Positions 30,453-51,187 are shown, counted from the first letter of the stretch. The stretch: 64,000 nt of DNA from Corallium rubrum (GCA_964035015.1 OZ036004.1:13365927-13429926), one strand, 5' to 3'. Program-made: numbers and translations. The notes: generated by a model not told the origin, from the letters alone.

Positions 30453-32903
30453 ATTTAAATAAAACGTGATAAAACCCATGCACAAATTGTGTATACATTT
30501 AAGTTATTAATCGCCATGCAAAGCTTCAAACAATATAGCTAACTGTTTAAAAGTTAATATAGAGTTTGAGCTTTGCGTTCCCCGCGAAGAACAAACGGCA
30601 GGCGAAAGTAAAATTTATCTTTAAAAGAATCAATAACAAGACTTCTCACGTTAGACTATAATGTATAAAAGAATCATCATGACGTGAGAAAGCAAAACGC
30701 GAAAAAACTCTGGTAACAAAATCAACTCCGTTTGCCGGAGCTCTGAAACGTGAAGCTTTACTTTAAAAACCTACCTTGAAATAAGTAATTGAGAAAACCA
30801 AATTATATAATTGTATAACAACAACGACTGTTTAAGATGCGGAACTCTTTTCGTCGTCCTTAATGCAATACTGATATATCAACAGAAATATATCGATCAT
30901 TTAAAAGAAAAAAACTGTGACGTCAGATTTCAACATGACTTTGTTCGAATTCTTAGTTTGCGTTCTTCCAAGAAATAGTCATTTTTAATTTTTAGATAAT
31001 TACCATGCAGTTATTTTCCAGTTATTAATATTTTGAATGCGTTTGCTTGCATGACAGCAGAAAAAAAGAAGGTTTTCTATGATTAATTCTTTGATTAATA
31101 CGTTTTTGCCAATTATCCATGGGCACTTTGCGCTCAGAGGCGCTCCTAAAACAAAAATTGGATTGGTTGAGTGAAAAAGTTGGCAGGTGGCCGGATTTGA
31201 GGTTTTTCCTTCTAACGTCAAATTGTTCGAGAATGCCTTTCAATATAACCACTGGCTTTAGGCTAAGAAAAATCCACGCTTGATATAAAAAAATCGCATG
31301 ATCATTGTGTTTCCTACGGTGAATCTGTTTTGACAGTTTATACCTAGTTCAAGAAAAAGCTTACACCCTTGTAGATCTTAAACGAATCCTAACAGACAAA
31401 TTCTGTCTAATCTAGAAAGAACTCTAAATTTGGTGTTATTGACAAAAGTCTGGGTCGCTTTTGGTAAAAACGTAGACTTTCGAAGACGCTGACTTAACGT
31501 TCCCTTTGGACGAAAGGCGAACCGCGAACGAAAGCGTATATACGTGCGTATTACTCTGAACGCATGGCTTTGACGTTATATTGAGTCAAAACAAAGTGTC
31601 TATAAGTGACACACTCGTGGGTCTGAAGGTATTCAGGCAAAATTAAGCTGAAGCGGAAACCATGGGAGTAAATATATTGCGCGGGCAAAGGTATTCTGTG
31701 CATACCGGAATGGGTTCAGACAAAGACTTTTGTTCTAGGCTTCTAGCTAAGCTTTTGCGTAACTATTACTTGGAATCCTATAGCTATATTTATATTAGGA
31801 ACGTATAAACATGTACAGAAGCCAAGAATAACTAAAGGTTTCGTAGCTGACAAACTTTAAAAATCTATTGTGCTGATTCCTATTTGTCATTTTGCAAGAG
31901 AGCGAGTCCGAAGGTTTCTCCAAAGATGAATATAATTGTCAGAATAAAGTTCGGGGTAGGAAGTGTTAGACAGAGAGTTAACAACTCATCCATGTCCATA
32001 AGTTTCCTTGAAAGTAAATAATATCGTCTGGCGTTAGAATATAATACTACAAAGACCAATTCAATAGCGCTCCGTCGTGATGACGTCAGGATTGATGTTT
32101 GGCCGCTTTTACCCACAATTCTTGCAGTCTGAACAATAGATAATGGCTCATTTGCAATAATTTGAAAGTCAATTTTGGCTTGTTTGTCCGCTTTTTGGGC
32201 TATTAATACCAGCTCGACGGTACGCTATTCGGATAAGAACACTATATTAAAGTCAATGATAAAATATTTTTGTAGATGCTCTGTTCTATAGGTTGTTGGG
32301 GTTTTTTCTATTAAGTGATTATTTTCGACGAAAAAATTGTGTTTGTCTTATTTGAAAGAGCTCTTAAAATAATGAAGAATATCACTTCACAGCTTCTGTA
32401 TATCTCACTTCGTTCTTGAGATAATTCCACTAGGTGGCGGAAGATAGGTTTGGTAGGGGGGGCTCAACTTCAAGCACCAAAGGCGCGAGAAACCTGAAGT
32501 GGGGCATGCTCCTCCGGAAAATTTTGAAATCTAGAGTCTCTGAAATGGCATTTCCTGCGTTTTGGGGGGAGATTTTACAGAAGCCTAAACGTTATAAAAC
32601 CTTTACTGCCCACAACAATTTTTTCATCATTCTTCATTTTTTCGGCCTTTCTAATTGGCTCAGACGAAAACAACAGTGAGTTCATTGTTCAAACTTTGAG
32701 AAACATCAAAATATTTTTTAATGATCCTACTATTACATTCGTCATCAAACGAGTATTGAACTATCGCACGACACGATTTTTCCTTACGATTGTCATCCTG
32801 CAGTGATATGGAATTTTCAAAATGCCATATATCGAAGGTGTATAAATATTCATGAGCGTATAATCACCCTCACCTTTGGCACCGAAGTCAGGGACCTGAG
32901 AAA
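30453..32903. other. Non-genic spacer, copy 2
   Basis: Equivalent of 8,626-10,870, and it includes the retrotransposon empty site at about 30,470-30,482 (ACGTGATAAAACCCATGC). No gene seen. Confidence 0.5.
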
Positions 32904-33146
32904 TAGTCCTATACTGCTGCAACAAAAAGTATATACTGCTGCAATAAAAAAAAGTCCTATACGACTGCTGCAACAAAAAGTCCTATAAAGTCCTATACTA
33001 CTGTGAGAAAAAGTCCTATACTGCTGTGAGAAAGTCCTAAATTGCAACAAAAAGTCCTAAACTGTTGCAACAAAAAGTCCTATACTGCTGTGAGAAAGTC
33101 CTAAACTGCTGCAACAAAAAGTCCTATACTGCTGTGAGAAAAAGTC
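32904..33146 (+). repeat. Minisatellite, copy 2 (contracted)
   Basis: Same AAAGTCCTATACTGCTG units as copy 1 but only about 240 bp, against about 870 bp in copy 1 and about 1,320 bp in copy 3. Confidence 0.9.
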
Positions 33147-33262
33147 ATAGAAATAATAGACATAGAATGCGTGCTCTGTCACGTGACAGGTGTCCAAATT
33201 AAATTTTATTTTGCCCTTATTGTGGCCCTTATAGGTCCGCCATTTTGAATTTTGCAAGGGGT

Positions 33263-33265
<3 letters not shown>

Positions 33266-33320
<55 letters not shown>
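33266..33320. repeat. (TA)n microsatellite, copy 2
   Basis: TA run of about 55 bp where copies 1 and 3 keep only a few TA. Confidence 0.9.
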
Positions 33321-33322
<2 letters not shown>

Positions 33323-34202
33323 ACAATGATCGCCTCTCAAAATAAAGAATTGGAGGACGTTTCATAGGGATAAATTGGATACATGCATGAAAACAAATCA
33401 GCCACATACAACATTAGCATAAAATAAAACAATTTGCAAGACACTTGCTTTATTAAACGTACTAAAAACTATAAGTTCAAAATTATATTTCGATCAATTC
33501 ACCACAATTACAAAAAGCAACAAAAAGATAGGCTCATGCTAAACTTGAAACTCAGAAATTGTCTGCATCAAAGCCCGTTTCAAAGAAAATAAAATAATCA
33601 AATACGTAATGGAAACTAGGAGAAAATCTTAAGAAAAACACGGATTTAAAATGTCAATATAAATAGATGTCGAAAAGACTGATGTATAAAAAGTATGACA
33701 GGTGCATAAACATATTTTATATTTCAAAAATCACAAGCCAGAAATCCCTATTAGATTGGATAAAAAAGAACAAAACACTTACTGTCTCCTGGATTAATCC
33801 TCCACACTCAGTATAAATCACATACAGATTGGCAAGTGGGAATCATTCAAATATAATGTAAAACAGTAAAAACACTAAAACCATTCGTATTAAAAGGCCG
33901 CTATCGTCGCCATTTCTACATCCAGAGTTTGATGTTCGAAATGTTTTGGCGAAGGATATTGCACTTCACATGCCTTTATCTTTAAATTCACTAATCCAGT
34001 AAATTTCCCGGCGTAAAAAAACAAAGAAATTCAGTGCTAAAATACATCCATCGTCCACTCCACACCGGTTACCAACTGCGGCCGTGTAAAAAACTGTTAA
34101 AAAGTCCTAGAGTGAGTTCCTTTTGCACTTATAAATCCACCATTTTGTGACGACAATTTTTTGACTGACAGGAGATAGGAGCCCGCATTCTAGGTATATT
34201 AT

Positions 34203-34535
34203 TTCTATGCAAAAAATCCTACACTGCCGCGACAAAAAGTCCAATACTGCCGCAACAAAAAAGTCCTATACTGCAGCAACAAAAAAAGTCCAATACTGAA
34301 GCAACAAAAATTCCTATACTGCTGCAACAAAAAGTCTTATACAGTGGCAACAAGTCTTGTACTGATACGACATGTTTTATAGTAGTGACAACTACTACAA
34401 TAACTGCTGCAACAAGTTATATACGGTACTGCTATGACAACTGCCATATACTGCTGCAACAAGTTCTCTGCTACTTAAAAAACTTATGTACTGCCATGAC
34501 AACTGGTGCAAGAAGTCCTGTTCTGCTGCAAGAAG
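34203..34535 (+). repeat. Second minisatellite block, copy 2
   Basis: Degenerate units like those at 12,769-13,092. Confidence 0.8.
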
Positions 34536-34789
34536 TGTTTCATGGAGTAATTAACTGTCTTGTTTCCTGCCAGTCCTCAATGTCACACAAAATTTGTGTC
34601 ATAAATATGCAAACATTTCTTTGTAATAAAAAATTACCATCTACTGAATGTGACTTGAAGAACAATCAATGTATGGTTGCTCATTATTTTGATGACATTG
34701 CTGCACATTCTCCTTTTAGTCCTTACTTTACAATATAGTTTATGATCTTCACCCACAGTACTAACTGGATTGCTTTATTACCTGTACTT

Positions 34790-34952
34790 TTATACTAAAT
34801 CACAGTAATCGAAATAGGACTGAATTATTGAATTATAGAGCAATATTAGCGTCTTGTTGGTGACATACTGACGAACATATTTTAAGCCACCAATGGTGCG
34901 TGAAACTTTCTTTCCCAAGACATCAATATGTTTTGACCAAGAAAGCTTCGTT
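34790..34952 (-). pseudogene. LINE reverse-transcriptase remnant, copy 2
   Basis: Best preserved copy: about 50 codons open on the minus strand, with LSWSKHIDVLGKKVSRTIGG then KTLILLYNSIIQSYFDYCDL, followed by a stop. It matches the region after the RT core of CR1/L2/Jockey-type LINEs. Upstream coding is replaced by the tetranucleotide array. Confidence 0.6.
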
Positions 34953-35175
34953 ACAGACAGACAAACAAACAAACAAACATACAAACAAACAAACAAACAA
35001 ACGAACAAACAAACAAACGAACGAACGAACGAACGAACGAACGAACGAACGAACGAACGAACGAACGAACGAACGAACGAACGAACGAACGAACGAACGA
35101 ACGAACGAACGAACGAACGAACGAACGAACGAACGAACGAACGAACGAACGAACGAACGAACGAACGAACAAACA
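34953..35175 (+). repeat. CAAA/ACGA tetranucleotide array, copy 2
   Basis: A few ACAA/ACAG units (with CATA and CGAA changes), then about 35 ACGA units, then ACAA. Same locus as the pure CAAA array of copy 1. Confidence 0.95.
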
Positions 35176-35994
35176 GATGTTTTATTGTTTGAATGAAAAA
35201 TAGCCTGTAAAATCACAATTTGAATTATAGAATATTTATTCTATTAAAATTTTACATTCCAAGTATATAGTGTTACACTATTTTAGCTAAAATTATATGT
35301 ATCTTTATATTCTTTCTTCAACTTTTAGGCTGCAAACGTCAAAATTAAAGCTGCACGAAAGTCGTTAATACGTTAATACAATTTATATGAAATACGAGCC
35401 ACCTAACAACTACGGAGTATTTTTGGACGTTTCACATATATTTTAATCTAAATTAGATACCTGCCTAGCCAAAAAAATCCTCAAGATATGTCAATTTGCA
35501 ATCCGTTTTAATCTTGACCATCCATACCTCCGTGCATGCTTCTTGTATCTCTTTTGTATTTTCATATCATTTAAAACTGTTTTTGTGAGGTTTTTTCGTG
35601 ATTTTTGAACAATTATTTTGTACCAGATTACCAGAATCGCCGAAAATAGCGTGAGATATGTTTTAATTTTTAGTATTTTTAAAAGTTTTAGACAAAGATT
35701 GATCAAATTTCAGAAAAATGCGTTTAACATCTACTACTTGATTCGAATAACAATTGCCCAAACTTACCTCGGAACTGCAAAAGTGCATTTTCCATGAGGA
35801 TAAAGCGTTTGTCTGCCATTCCCTGAAGTGAAAAGGCTCACAACTGTTGTTCATCAGTTCATGTCAGATAAAAATCGCCATTTTGCAAAATCGTGAAACG
35901 TCGTGTAATACAGCACCAAGTACACAGAAAACGTAATCGTACCCAGTCCTTCGTGGGAAAAGGCGCGTATAAAGGGAAATTGACGTACAGTCAC

Positions 35995-36270
35995 AGAATA
36001 GTAATACAACCAGAAGTCCAACTCGCGTCAGAACCTTTGAAGTTTATATCCTCGCGCATGTCGCCTCGCGCATCTTGATTCCTCGCCATCCTACGCCATC
36101 CCACGCAATCCTGGCAAGTTCCCCCAGCAGTTTGGACCTTCAAAAGGTTAAAACTGCCGGGGGAACTTGCCAGGATTGCGTCGGATGGCATAAAATATCG
36201 CGCCTGCGCATTGAAGAAATGCGGACAAGTTTTCACTCGAGTTGGACTTCTGGTTGTATTACTATTCTGT
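35995..36270. repeat. Palindromic element private to copy 2
   Basis: CAGAATAGTAATACAACCAG at the left (35,995) is inverted at about 36,250-36,270. About 130 bp at 35,908-36,040 replace the sequence found in copies 1 and 3. Copies 1 and 3 keep only the right arm. Confidence 0.55.
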
Positions 36271-36511
36271 GGTACAGTGTTCTCAAATGTGTGTAGCCTG
36301 CGAGCAGGCTCTCTGGGAGGCGCGCAGAGAGCCTGCTCGCAGGCTAAAATGTGTGTGTTCCCAGGTGGTCCAAACTTGCACTATTACAGTTGTTATTGTT
36401 GTACTGGTTATATAAACTTGGAAAATGTTGCCGTTATAATTAAGCACTGTTCTCCTATTAATACCAGCATTTATGCTGATAGGATCTTCAACAGTTTAAA
36501 TAAAGATTTTA

Positions 36512-37584
36512 CTAGAAATACATAAATGCAACAACCCCTCGTCTGCTTTTATATGCTTTTTGAAATGCACCCCACCCACCCCAGCTTCCAATTAAATAAG
36601 CACTCCTGATATAACTCCTCAGGATAATTACAGAATTTATGATTAGGATAACTGAAATGAAAGTTGAACATACTCTGGTTGTAAAAATATATTGTTTTTA
36701 GCCATTTAGGAAGTTTCCAAAGGAATTACTTTTATGTTTTGCAAAGGCAGGATTAAAAGTTAACAGCTCAAAAACTACAGTACATTTATAATAGGAGATA
36801 AAAACAACAGACAACCTATAAATTTCAGTCTGTATAATACAGGACAAAAGAAAATGGACAAAGCCTATGACTATTTATGATAAGTGCTTGCAATTAAGTG
36901 AATGAAAACATCACGTCCACAGTAGCAAAGGGAAAGCACGAAAACGTGAAGCTGTATACTGCTTAATGGGTAAAGCAAAAACTTGAAAACAACGTATTAA
37001 AGGACAAGGTATAAAACTTTATATGATAGTTGCTAGGTTAAGTTTACAGTAACTGACGAGTGTCTAAAAGGGTTCTATTTAAAGTGCCGTTCTTGGCGTT
37101 TACAGAATATATTAATGAATAAATGCTGATTACAATCAGCAAAATAAATAAAAACAAATGCCCTACCGTCATTTTGAGACGGCCACTGAGTGGCCTGTGA
37201 CTACAAACACTACAATAGTGATCGAGTTTTTGTTTACCATACGTTTGGTTTCTTCAGGTTTTCTGGTTTCTCTTCAAGATATATTAAACCGGCTGTATGT
37301 ATCCTCCTTTTATTCGTTGTTCTGCTTCTTTCCGTTTAAAACGAAACCATTTGAAACCATTTTGTTTCGCAAAGTATGGAAATAACTATAAGTTTGCTTC
37401 AAAGCTAGTCACCAGTGCCCAATTATTTGTACCGCGTGACACCCTACGACGTATATATATAAACTATTTCCAGATTTTGTCTCCCTTGCTTTTTCTACAC
37501 GCGTGTAAAGTGGACTCCACGCACGTCGAGATTAGCACCCTCACCCGGGCTCCGGGCCTTCGGCCCTACACCCGGGCTCGGGGA
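36512..37584 (-). mobile_element. Helitron-like element, copy 2
   Basis: Inverse copy of 19,344-20,400. Copies 1 and 3 keep the empty site (AAAGATTTTATTATTATT at 16,088 and 56,332). On the minus strand the element begins TCCCCGAG and ends CTAG, between A and T, with no target duplication. That is the classic Helitron signature. No Rep/helicase ORF, so it is non-autonomous. Confidence 0.55.
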
Positions 37585-37907
37585 TTATTATTTTTATTAT
37601 TATTATAGTTCCATAAATCAACAAAATAAACTTACTTTTGACAGTTCATCCCTCATGTTGTCTATCTTCCATCAGATGAGACTTGTAGTGGCAATATAGT
37701 TTCGAACGGCGAACGCCGCCGTTATATAATTAAGTCCGTCCGTTCGCCGTTTTGACCTTTCTTCCATAAAGATCGATAGTTCTCCTTCTTCACTATCCAC
37801 AACCTTCGATTTCCACAGATAAGCCATCGAAAGTTCGTATGGGATTTGAATCGTCCGCGACAGTTTGAAAAATGAGCCTGCAGGTAGCCGAAAGCTTGTG
37901 ATTAAAT

Positions 37908-38409
37908 GATTTTGTTTTGCGTTTTGCGTTGTTTTGCGATGTTTAATTTGCATTGTTTTGCGTTTTGTTTTGCGTTTTGTTTTGCGTTTTGTTTTGTTTT
38001 GTTTTGTTTTGTTTTGTTTTGTTTTGTTTTGTTTTGTTTTGTTTTGTTTTGTTTTGTTTTGTTTTGTTTTGTTTTGTTTTGTTTTGTTTTGTTTTGTTTT
38101 GTTTTGTTTTGTTTTGTTTTGTTTTGTTTTGTTTTGTTTTGTTTTGTTTTGTTTTGTTTTGTTTTGTTTTGTTTTGTTTTGTTTTGTTTTGGTTTTGTTT
38201 TGTTTTGTTTTGCGTTTTGTTTTGCGTTTTGTTTTGCGTTTTGTTTTGCGTTTTGTTTTGCGTTTTGTTTTGCGTTTTGTTTTGCGTTTTGTTTTGCGTT
38301 TTGTTTTGCGTTTTGTTTTGCGTTTTGTTTTGCGTTTTGTTTTGTTTTGTTTTGTTTTGTTTTGTTTTGTTTTGTTTTGTTTTGTTTTGTTTTGTTTTGT
38401 TTTGTTTTG

Positions 38410-38440
<31 letters not shown>

Positions 38441-38452
38441 GTTTTGTTTTTA
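37908..38452 (+). repeat. GCGTTTTGTTTT / TTTTG array, copy 2
   Basis: Short 12-mer block, then about 200 bp of TTTTG, then 12-mer (38,211-38,338), then TTTTG. Simpler than copy 3. Confidence 0.95.
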
Positions 38453-39737
38453 AGTGCTAACACCAGTTTGTAATTCTTGTCGTTTTCTTAAATTATGTTG
38501 GTACAGTAAGTTATTAGTATTGTAAATTATTCAAGTTACCATTTTGTAATTGTCACTGCTAAAAAGGTCCTTTGTGAAGCGGTCAACAAAATTATATCTA
38601 TCCAACAGACTTAAAAGTAAAGCCAATTGTAACAACACAAATAGCAGATTTATTTTCATAAATAACATATACATGTATATCAAAGAAGTATTTACATTAT
38701 TTTATAGTCTTGTCATCCACAGTTAAATATATAACGAATTATAGAGTTGTATATAGTTTAAACATACAAAACTAAAAAAAGCCCAATATTAATCTGTTTG
38801 ATTCTCATTGATAAAACTATCATATAAGAAATATTGATGGCGTTGATAATAATTATTATATGTAGACATTGGCAATATATATATATATATATAACTATGA
38901 CTATTCACAATTAATAATAGAAATGTAAGTAACTGGATACCTATAAGGGCTAATCTGATCGGGTTCCCTAGATTTGTGCTTCATTCTAGTTCCTTGCACA
39001 TGCAGCTCTAGTGTTACATTTAAGTATTGAAAAGTACTGGACACTCCACAGATTTTCCGGAGACGATACTAAACCTTTGTTCCAGTAAGCGCTCAGAAAT
39101 CCAAATTTGCATTGAATTTGCATATTACAATAAATGAAAGTCGTATTCACTGTAAATTAACCCCCGTTTCTGATTAGCCAAATCCCCTCAGTTCTACAAT
39201 CAAAAGCTGTCCATATTTGGTAATGCTCCAAACAAATAAATATTGGACGAATGTCAACCGTTCATTCACCAATTATTTTTAGTATTTTAAATAAATAATA
39301 AAACAATTATTGAATTCGTCATTCGTATGATAGAAATAATTGTGCCAACCTCGGTGAATGTTATCGACTGTCTTAGCTTTCGTCAGATCACACTCACCTC
39401 GGTCTCACTCCTCCTTCCTAGTATCATAGCCAGCTTCATCCAATAATTGCTGATTAACGTAGATACACAAATGTTTTGTATCTCTAAAAGCTTTTGAAGG
39501 GGTACTATAGTCCATTTTGCGCATGTCCATAAAATTATTTACGTTTTAATTAGAGTTCTTATAATTTAGATAATATTTTGATAAAAAATTAATACCAAAT
39601 TTGATAAAGTCTCGGACGAATCAGTTCAAAGAGTTAGACCACAGATTCACCGGTTCTCAGCCGCGTAAAAATCAAGCAACACTACAGCAACTGATCCTGA
39701 TCTGTCATCAGATTGCTTTCCTCTTTGAAGTGCTTAT

Positions 39738-40182
39738 GAAACGAAAATAAAGTTTGTCTTATTTGAAAGAACACTGAAAATGATAGAGTAACATATTTTG
39801 CAGTTCTTCGTTTCCTTCCTTCGTTCTTGAGATATTTCAGTTTGTTTGATATGCAAATTAAACATTTTGACGTCACACGTGCATATTGAGTTATCGTTAT
39901 ATATCTTTGCTACTGTCAAATATAATCACTTGAAAACCTACATGTTTAGTGTTCTGGGCGAAACACACGCACATGCTTCCTTCGAATTATTTTGGTTTGA
40001 TAATAGCAAAGATATATAACTTTTTTCAATAACTTTCAATAATAAATGTTTAGTTCACATATCAAACAAACTGAAATGTCTCAAGAACGAAGCAAGGAAA
40101 CGAAAAACTTCAAAAGATGTTAATCTATCATTTTAAGTGTGTTTTGTTTTTTTCAAATAAGAAAGACTTAATTTTCGTTTTT
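39738..40182. mobile_element. Fold-back element, copy 2
   Basis: Equivalent of 18,474-18,921 with the same inverted arms. Confidence 0.7.
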
Positions 40183-40628
40183 CTTCCCATCTTAATTTTC
40201 GTAATTCTCTCCATCCCCCAAAAGTTTCAAATAAATGTATCTTAGAAGAACCTCTGGTGGCATAATATTGTTTCCTGCTACTACCAGTGCTCGACGGAAG
40301 GGTTTATGTTTGTATCTGACGATTTGGCCATCTTGTTTTTACGAACACCATCAACGTCAACTATTGGCTGCGTAAAATGAGAAGTTCGAGCATATCACAT
40401 TTCCTGTGGAGTTCCCAACAACAAAAACAAAGAACATAAGGAAAACGGACTGTAGTCCCCCTTTAAATTATAAGTACCGACATGCACCAGTGTTCTATGA
40501 TCTAGAATGAGACACTGATGCAGACAAATATAATCTCTCATAGCTTTTTGCTATCGAGCTATCTTAATAAAGAGATCAGACTTTTTCATGCCAAGGCATC
40601 CAATGTGTTTTTTTTTTAGTATGAGCCA

Positions 40629-47641
<7,013 letters not shown>

Positions 47642-47832
47642 CTTCAGTTTCAAAATGAATTGCAGAAAACTGTGATTTCTAGAAGGCAAATGCATGTTAT
47701 TAGTTTTTCCCTCTGAAAGTTTATCTTTATTTTGTCTTACAGTAAAAACCCGCGTATATATGTATATGTGCTATGTCCCGCTTCTGAAGGCAATGCCGAT
47801 GGAGGTCCCATTGCCCATTGCCTATTTTTTCT

Positions 47833-47836
<4 letters not shown>

Positions 47837-47918
<82 letters not shown>

Positions 47919-48021
47919 AAAACTGAATATACATTGCTACTTCAAGTTTCATGCCCATGCATAGGCAATGCCTACGGCATGAAACTTGAAGTAGCAATGT
48001 ATATTCAGTTTTAACAAATAA
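47837..48021. repeat. (TA)n expansion plus ~110 bp palindrome, copy 2
   Basis: TA tract of about 75 bp, then the palindrome 47,912-48,021 (arms ATTTGTTAAAACTGAATATA and inverse). Confidence 0.8.
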
Positions 48022-48086
48022 ATATCTGCTCTACCAAAAAGTATCGAGCACTCTTCGAGCTATACGCAACAAAATCTGGTTTATCT

Positions 48087-48087
<1 letters not shown>

Positions 48088-48143
<56 letters not shown>

Positions 48144-48206
48144 CCTGAAGATCGCAATACGCGTGAAACTCGGAGTAGTGACGAAACCATTTTAACTATT
48201 CTATTT

Positions 48207-48242
<36 letters not shown>

Positions 48243-48343
48243 CATATATATTTATATATATATTTTCGCTTACCTCAAAAGTCTGCAACAGGCTGTTTCA
48301 TCTAAAAAAGAATCTTCAGGCATATATATATATATATATATAA
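48088..48343. repeat. Compound (TA)n region at unit 2/unit 3 border
   Basis: Three TA tracts (48,088-48,141; 48,206-48,262, impure; 48,321-48,343) enclose two short unique stretches, 48,142-48,205 and 48,263-48,320, that are missing at the unit 1/unit 2 border. The first holds a hammerhead-like motif. Confidence 0.8.
48144..48182 (+). ncRNA. Hammerhead-ribozyme-like motif (degenerate)
   Basis: CTGAAGA (48,145-48,151) fits CUGANGA of the hammerhead core and GAAA (48,165-48,168) fits the second core strand. Between them TCGC-AATAC-GCGT can form stem II, with a T-T mismatch at its base. ACTC-G-GAGT can form a tiny stem III followed by A at the cleavage position. Stem I pairs only partly with the preceding bases. 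Such minimal hammerheads occur in Penelope-like retroelements; the assignment is inference. Confidence 0.25.
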
Positions 48344-48709
48344 AATCGTGTGTATTTATTAATCTCAAATGAATTAAAATTCAGTAAATGTATACAATTT
48401 GTGGGTTTCAAATTCACCATCAAATCCTCAGCTTTCGGCTCTTATACTCGACGTCTTATAGGTGGTGTGCAACCAATCCCTTGAGATTCGAAGGACAAAG
48501 ATATTTTCGCCATGTTGGATGATATTATAATTGCAGATGATGAAAATCGCATATTATAATTGCAGATGATGATGAGTTTCGGCTCGTATTGCTGGTGTGC
48601 ATCTTACGTCATTGCCACTATGTTGGTTGACGTTTTAAAAAGGTAAAACGTCAACCAACATGGCGGCACACCAGCAATACGAGCCGAAACTCACGAAAGC
48701 TGGAATTTA

Positions 48710-51187
48710 AATAAAACGTGATAAAACCCATGCACAAATTGTGTATACATTTAAGTTATTGATCGCCATGCAAAGCTTCAAACAATATAGCTAACTGTTT
48801 AAAAGTTAATATAGAGTTTGAGCTTTGCGTTCCCCGCGAAGAACAAACGGCAGGCGAAAGTAAAATTTATCTTTAAAAGAATCAATAACAAGACTTCTCA
48901 CGTTAGACTATAATGTATAAAAGAATCATCATGACGTGAGAAAGCAAAACGCGAGAAAACTCTGGTAACAAAATCAACTCCGTTTGCCGGAGCTCTGAAA
49001 CGCGAAGCTTAACTTTAAAAACCTACCTTGAAATAAGTAATTGAGAAAACCAAATTATATAACTGTATAACAACAACGACTGTTTAAGATGCGGAACTCT
49101 TTTCGTCGTCCTTAATGCAATACTAATGTAACAACAGAAATATATCGATCATTTAAAAGAAAAAAACTGTGACGTCAGATTTCAACATGACTTTGTCCGG
49201 ATTCTTAGTTTCCGTTCTTCCAAGAAATAGTCATCTTTAATTTTTAGATAATTACAATGCAGTTATTTTCCAGTTGTTACTATTTTGAATGCGTTTGCTT
49301 GCATGACAACAGAAAAAAAGAGGTTTTCTATGATTAATTATTTGATTAATACGTTTTTGCCAATTATGCATGGGCTCTTTGCGCTCCTAAAACAAAAATT
49401 GGATTGGTTGAGTGAAAAAGTTGGCAGGTGGCCGGATTTGAGGTTTTTCCTTCTAACGTCAAATTGTTCGAGAATGCATTTCAATATAACCACTGGCTTT
49501 AGGCTAAGAAAAATCCACGCTTGATACAAAAAAATCGCACGATCATTGTGTTTCCTACGGTGAATCTGTTTTGACAGTTTATACCTAGTTCAAGAAAAAG
49601 CTTACACCCTTTTAGATCTTAAACGAATCCTAACAGACAAATTCTGTTTAATCTAGAAAGAACTCTAAATTTGGTGTTATTGACAAAAGTCTGGGTCGCT
49701 TTTGGTAAAAACGTAGACTTTCGAAGACGCTGACTTAACGTTCCCTTTGGACGGAAGGCGAACCGCGAACGAAAGCGTATATACGTGCGTATTACTCTGA
49801 ACGCATGGCTTTGACATTATTGAGTCAAAACAAAGTGTCTATAAGTGACACACTCGTGGGTCTGAAGGTATTCAGGCAAAATTAAGCTGAAGCGGAAACC
49901 ATGGAAGTAAATATATTGCGCGGGCAAAGGTATTCTGTGCATACCGGAATGGGTTCAGACAAAGACGTTTGTTCTAGGCTTCTAGCTAAGCTTTTGCGTA
50001 ACTATTACTTGGAATCCTATAGCTATATTTATATTAGTAACGTATAAACATGTACAGAAGCCAAGAATAACTAAAGGTTTCGTAGCTGACAAACTTTAAA
50101 AATCTATTGTGCTGATTCCTATTTGTCATTTTGCAAGAGAGCGAGTCCGAAGGTTTCTCCAAAGATGAATGTAATTGTCAGAATAAAGTTCGGGGTAGGG
50201 AGTGTTAGACAGATAATTTACAACTCATCCATGTCCATAAGTTTCCTTGAAAGTAAATAATATCGTCTGGCGTTAGAATATAATACTACAAAGACAAATT
50301 CAATAGCGCTCCGTTGTGATGACGTCAGGATTGATGTTTGTCCGCTTTTACCCACAATTCTTGCAGTCCGAACAATAGATAATGGCTCATTTGCAATAAT
50401 TTGAAAGTCAATTTTGGCTTGTTCGTCCGCTTTTTGGGCTATTAATAGCAGCTCGACGGTACGCTATTCGGATAAGAACAATATATTAAAGTCAATGATA
50501 AAATATTTTAGTAGATGCTCTGTTCTATAGGTTGTTACTTTTTTCTATAAAGTCATTATTTTCGACGAAAAAATAGTGTTTGTCTTATTTGAAAGAGCTC
50601 TTAAAATAATGAAGAATATCACTTTACAGCTTCTGTATGTCTCACTTCGTTCTTGAGATACTTCCATGTAACTTTTTATTAATGCTGAGCTTTCGTCCCG
50701 TTAGCCCGCATGGATGGCGGAAGATAGGTGTGGTAGGGGGGGGGGCTGAACTTCGAGCACCAAAAGCGCGAAAAACCTGTAGTGGGGCATGCTCCCCCGG
50801 AAAATTTTGAAATTTAGAGTCTCTGAAATGGCATTTCCTGCGTTTTGGGGGGAGGTTTTACAGAATCCTAAACGTTTTAAAACCTTTACTGCCCACAACA
50901 ATTTTTTCATCATTCTTCATTTTTTCGGCCTTTCTTCCCTTGGCTCAGACGAAAACAACAGTGAGTTCATTGTTCAAACTTTGAAAAACATCAAAATATT
51001 TTTTAATCATCCTACTATTACATTCGTCATCAAACGAGTATTGAGCTATCGCACGACACGACTTTTCCTTACGATTGTCATCCTGCAGTGATACGGAATT
51101 TTCAAAATGCCATATATCGAAGGTGTATAAATATTCATGAGCGTATAATCACCCTCACCTTCGGCGCCGAAGGCAGGGACCTGAGAA
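48710..51187. other. Non-genic spacer, copy 3
   Basis: Equivalent of 8,626-10,870 with the retrotransposon empty site near 48,718-48,730. Variants match copy 2 up to about 49,985 and copy 1 afterwards. Confidence 0.5.

Larger units (their letters stand above)
35768..37656 (-). pseudogene. Possible two-exon start of the unknown gene, copy 2
   Basis: Exon A at 37,636-37,656 (MRDELSK then GTAAGT) matches copy 3. Exon B at 35,768-35,822 has one extra G after the acceptor (55 bp instead of 54), so the phase-0 join would fail. A Helitron-like element lies in the intron. Same doubts as for copy 1. Confidence 0.25.
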
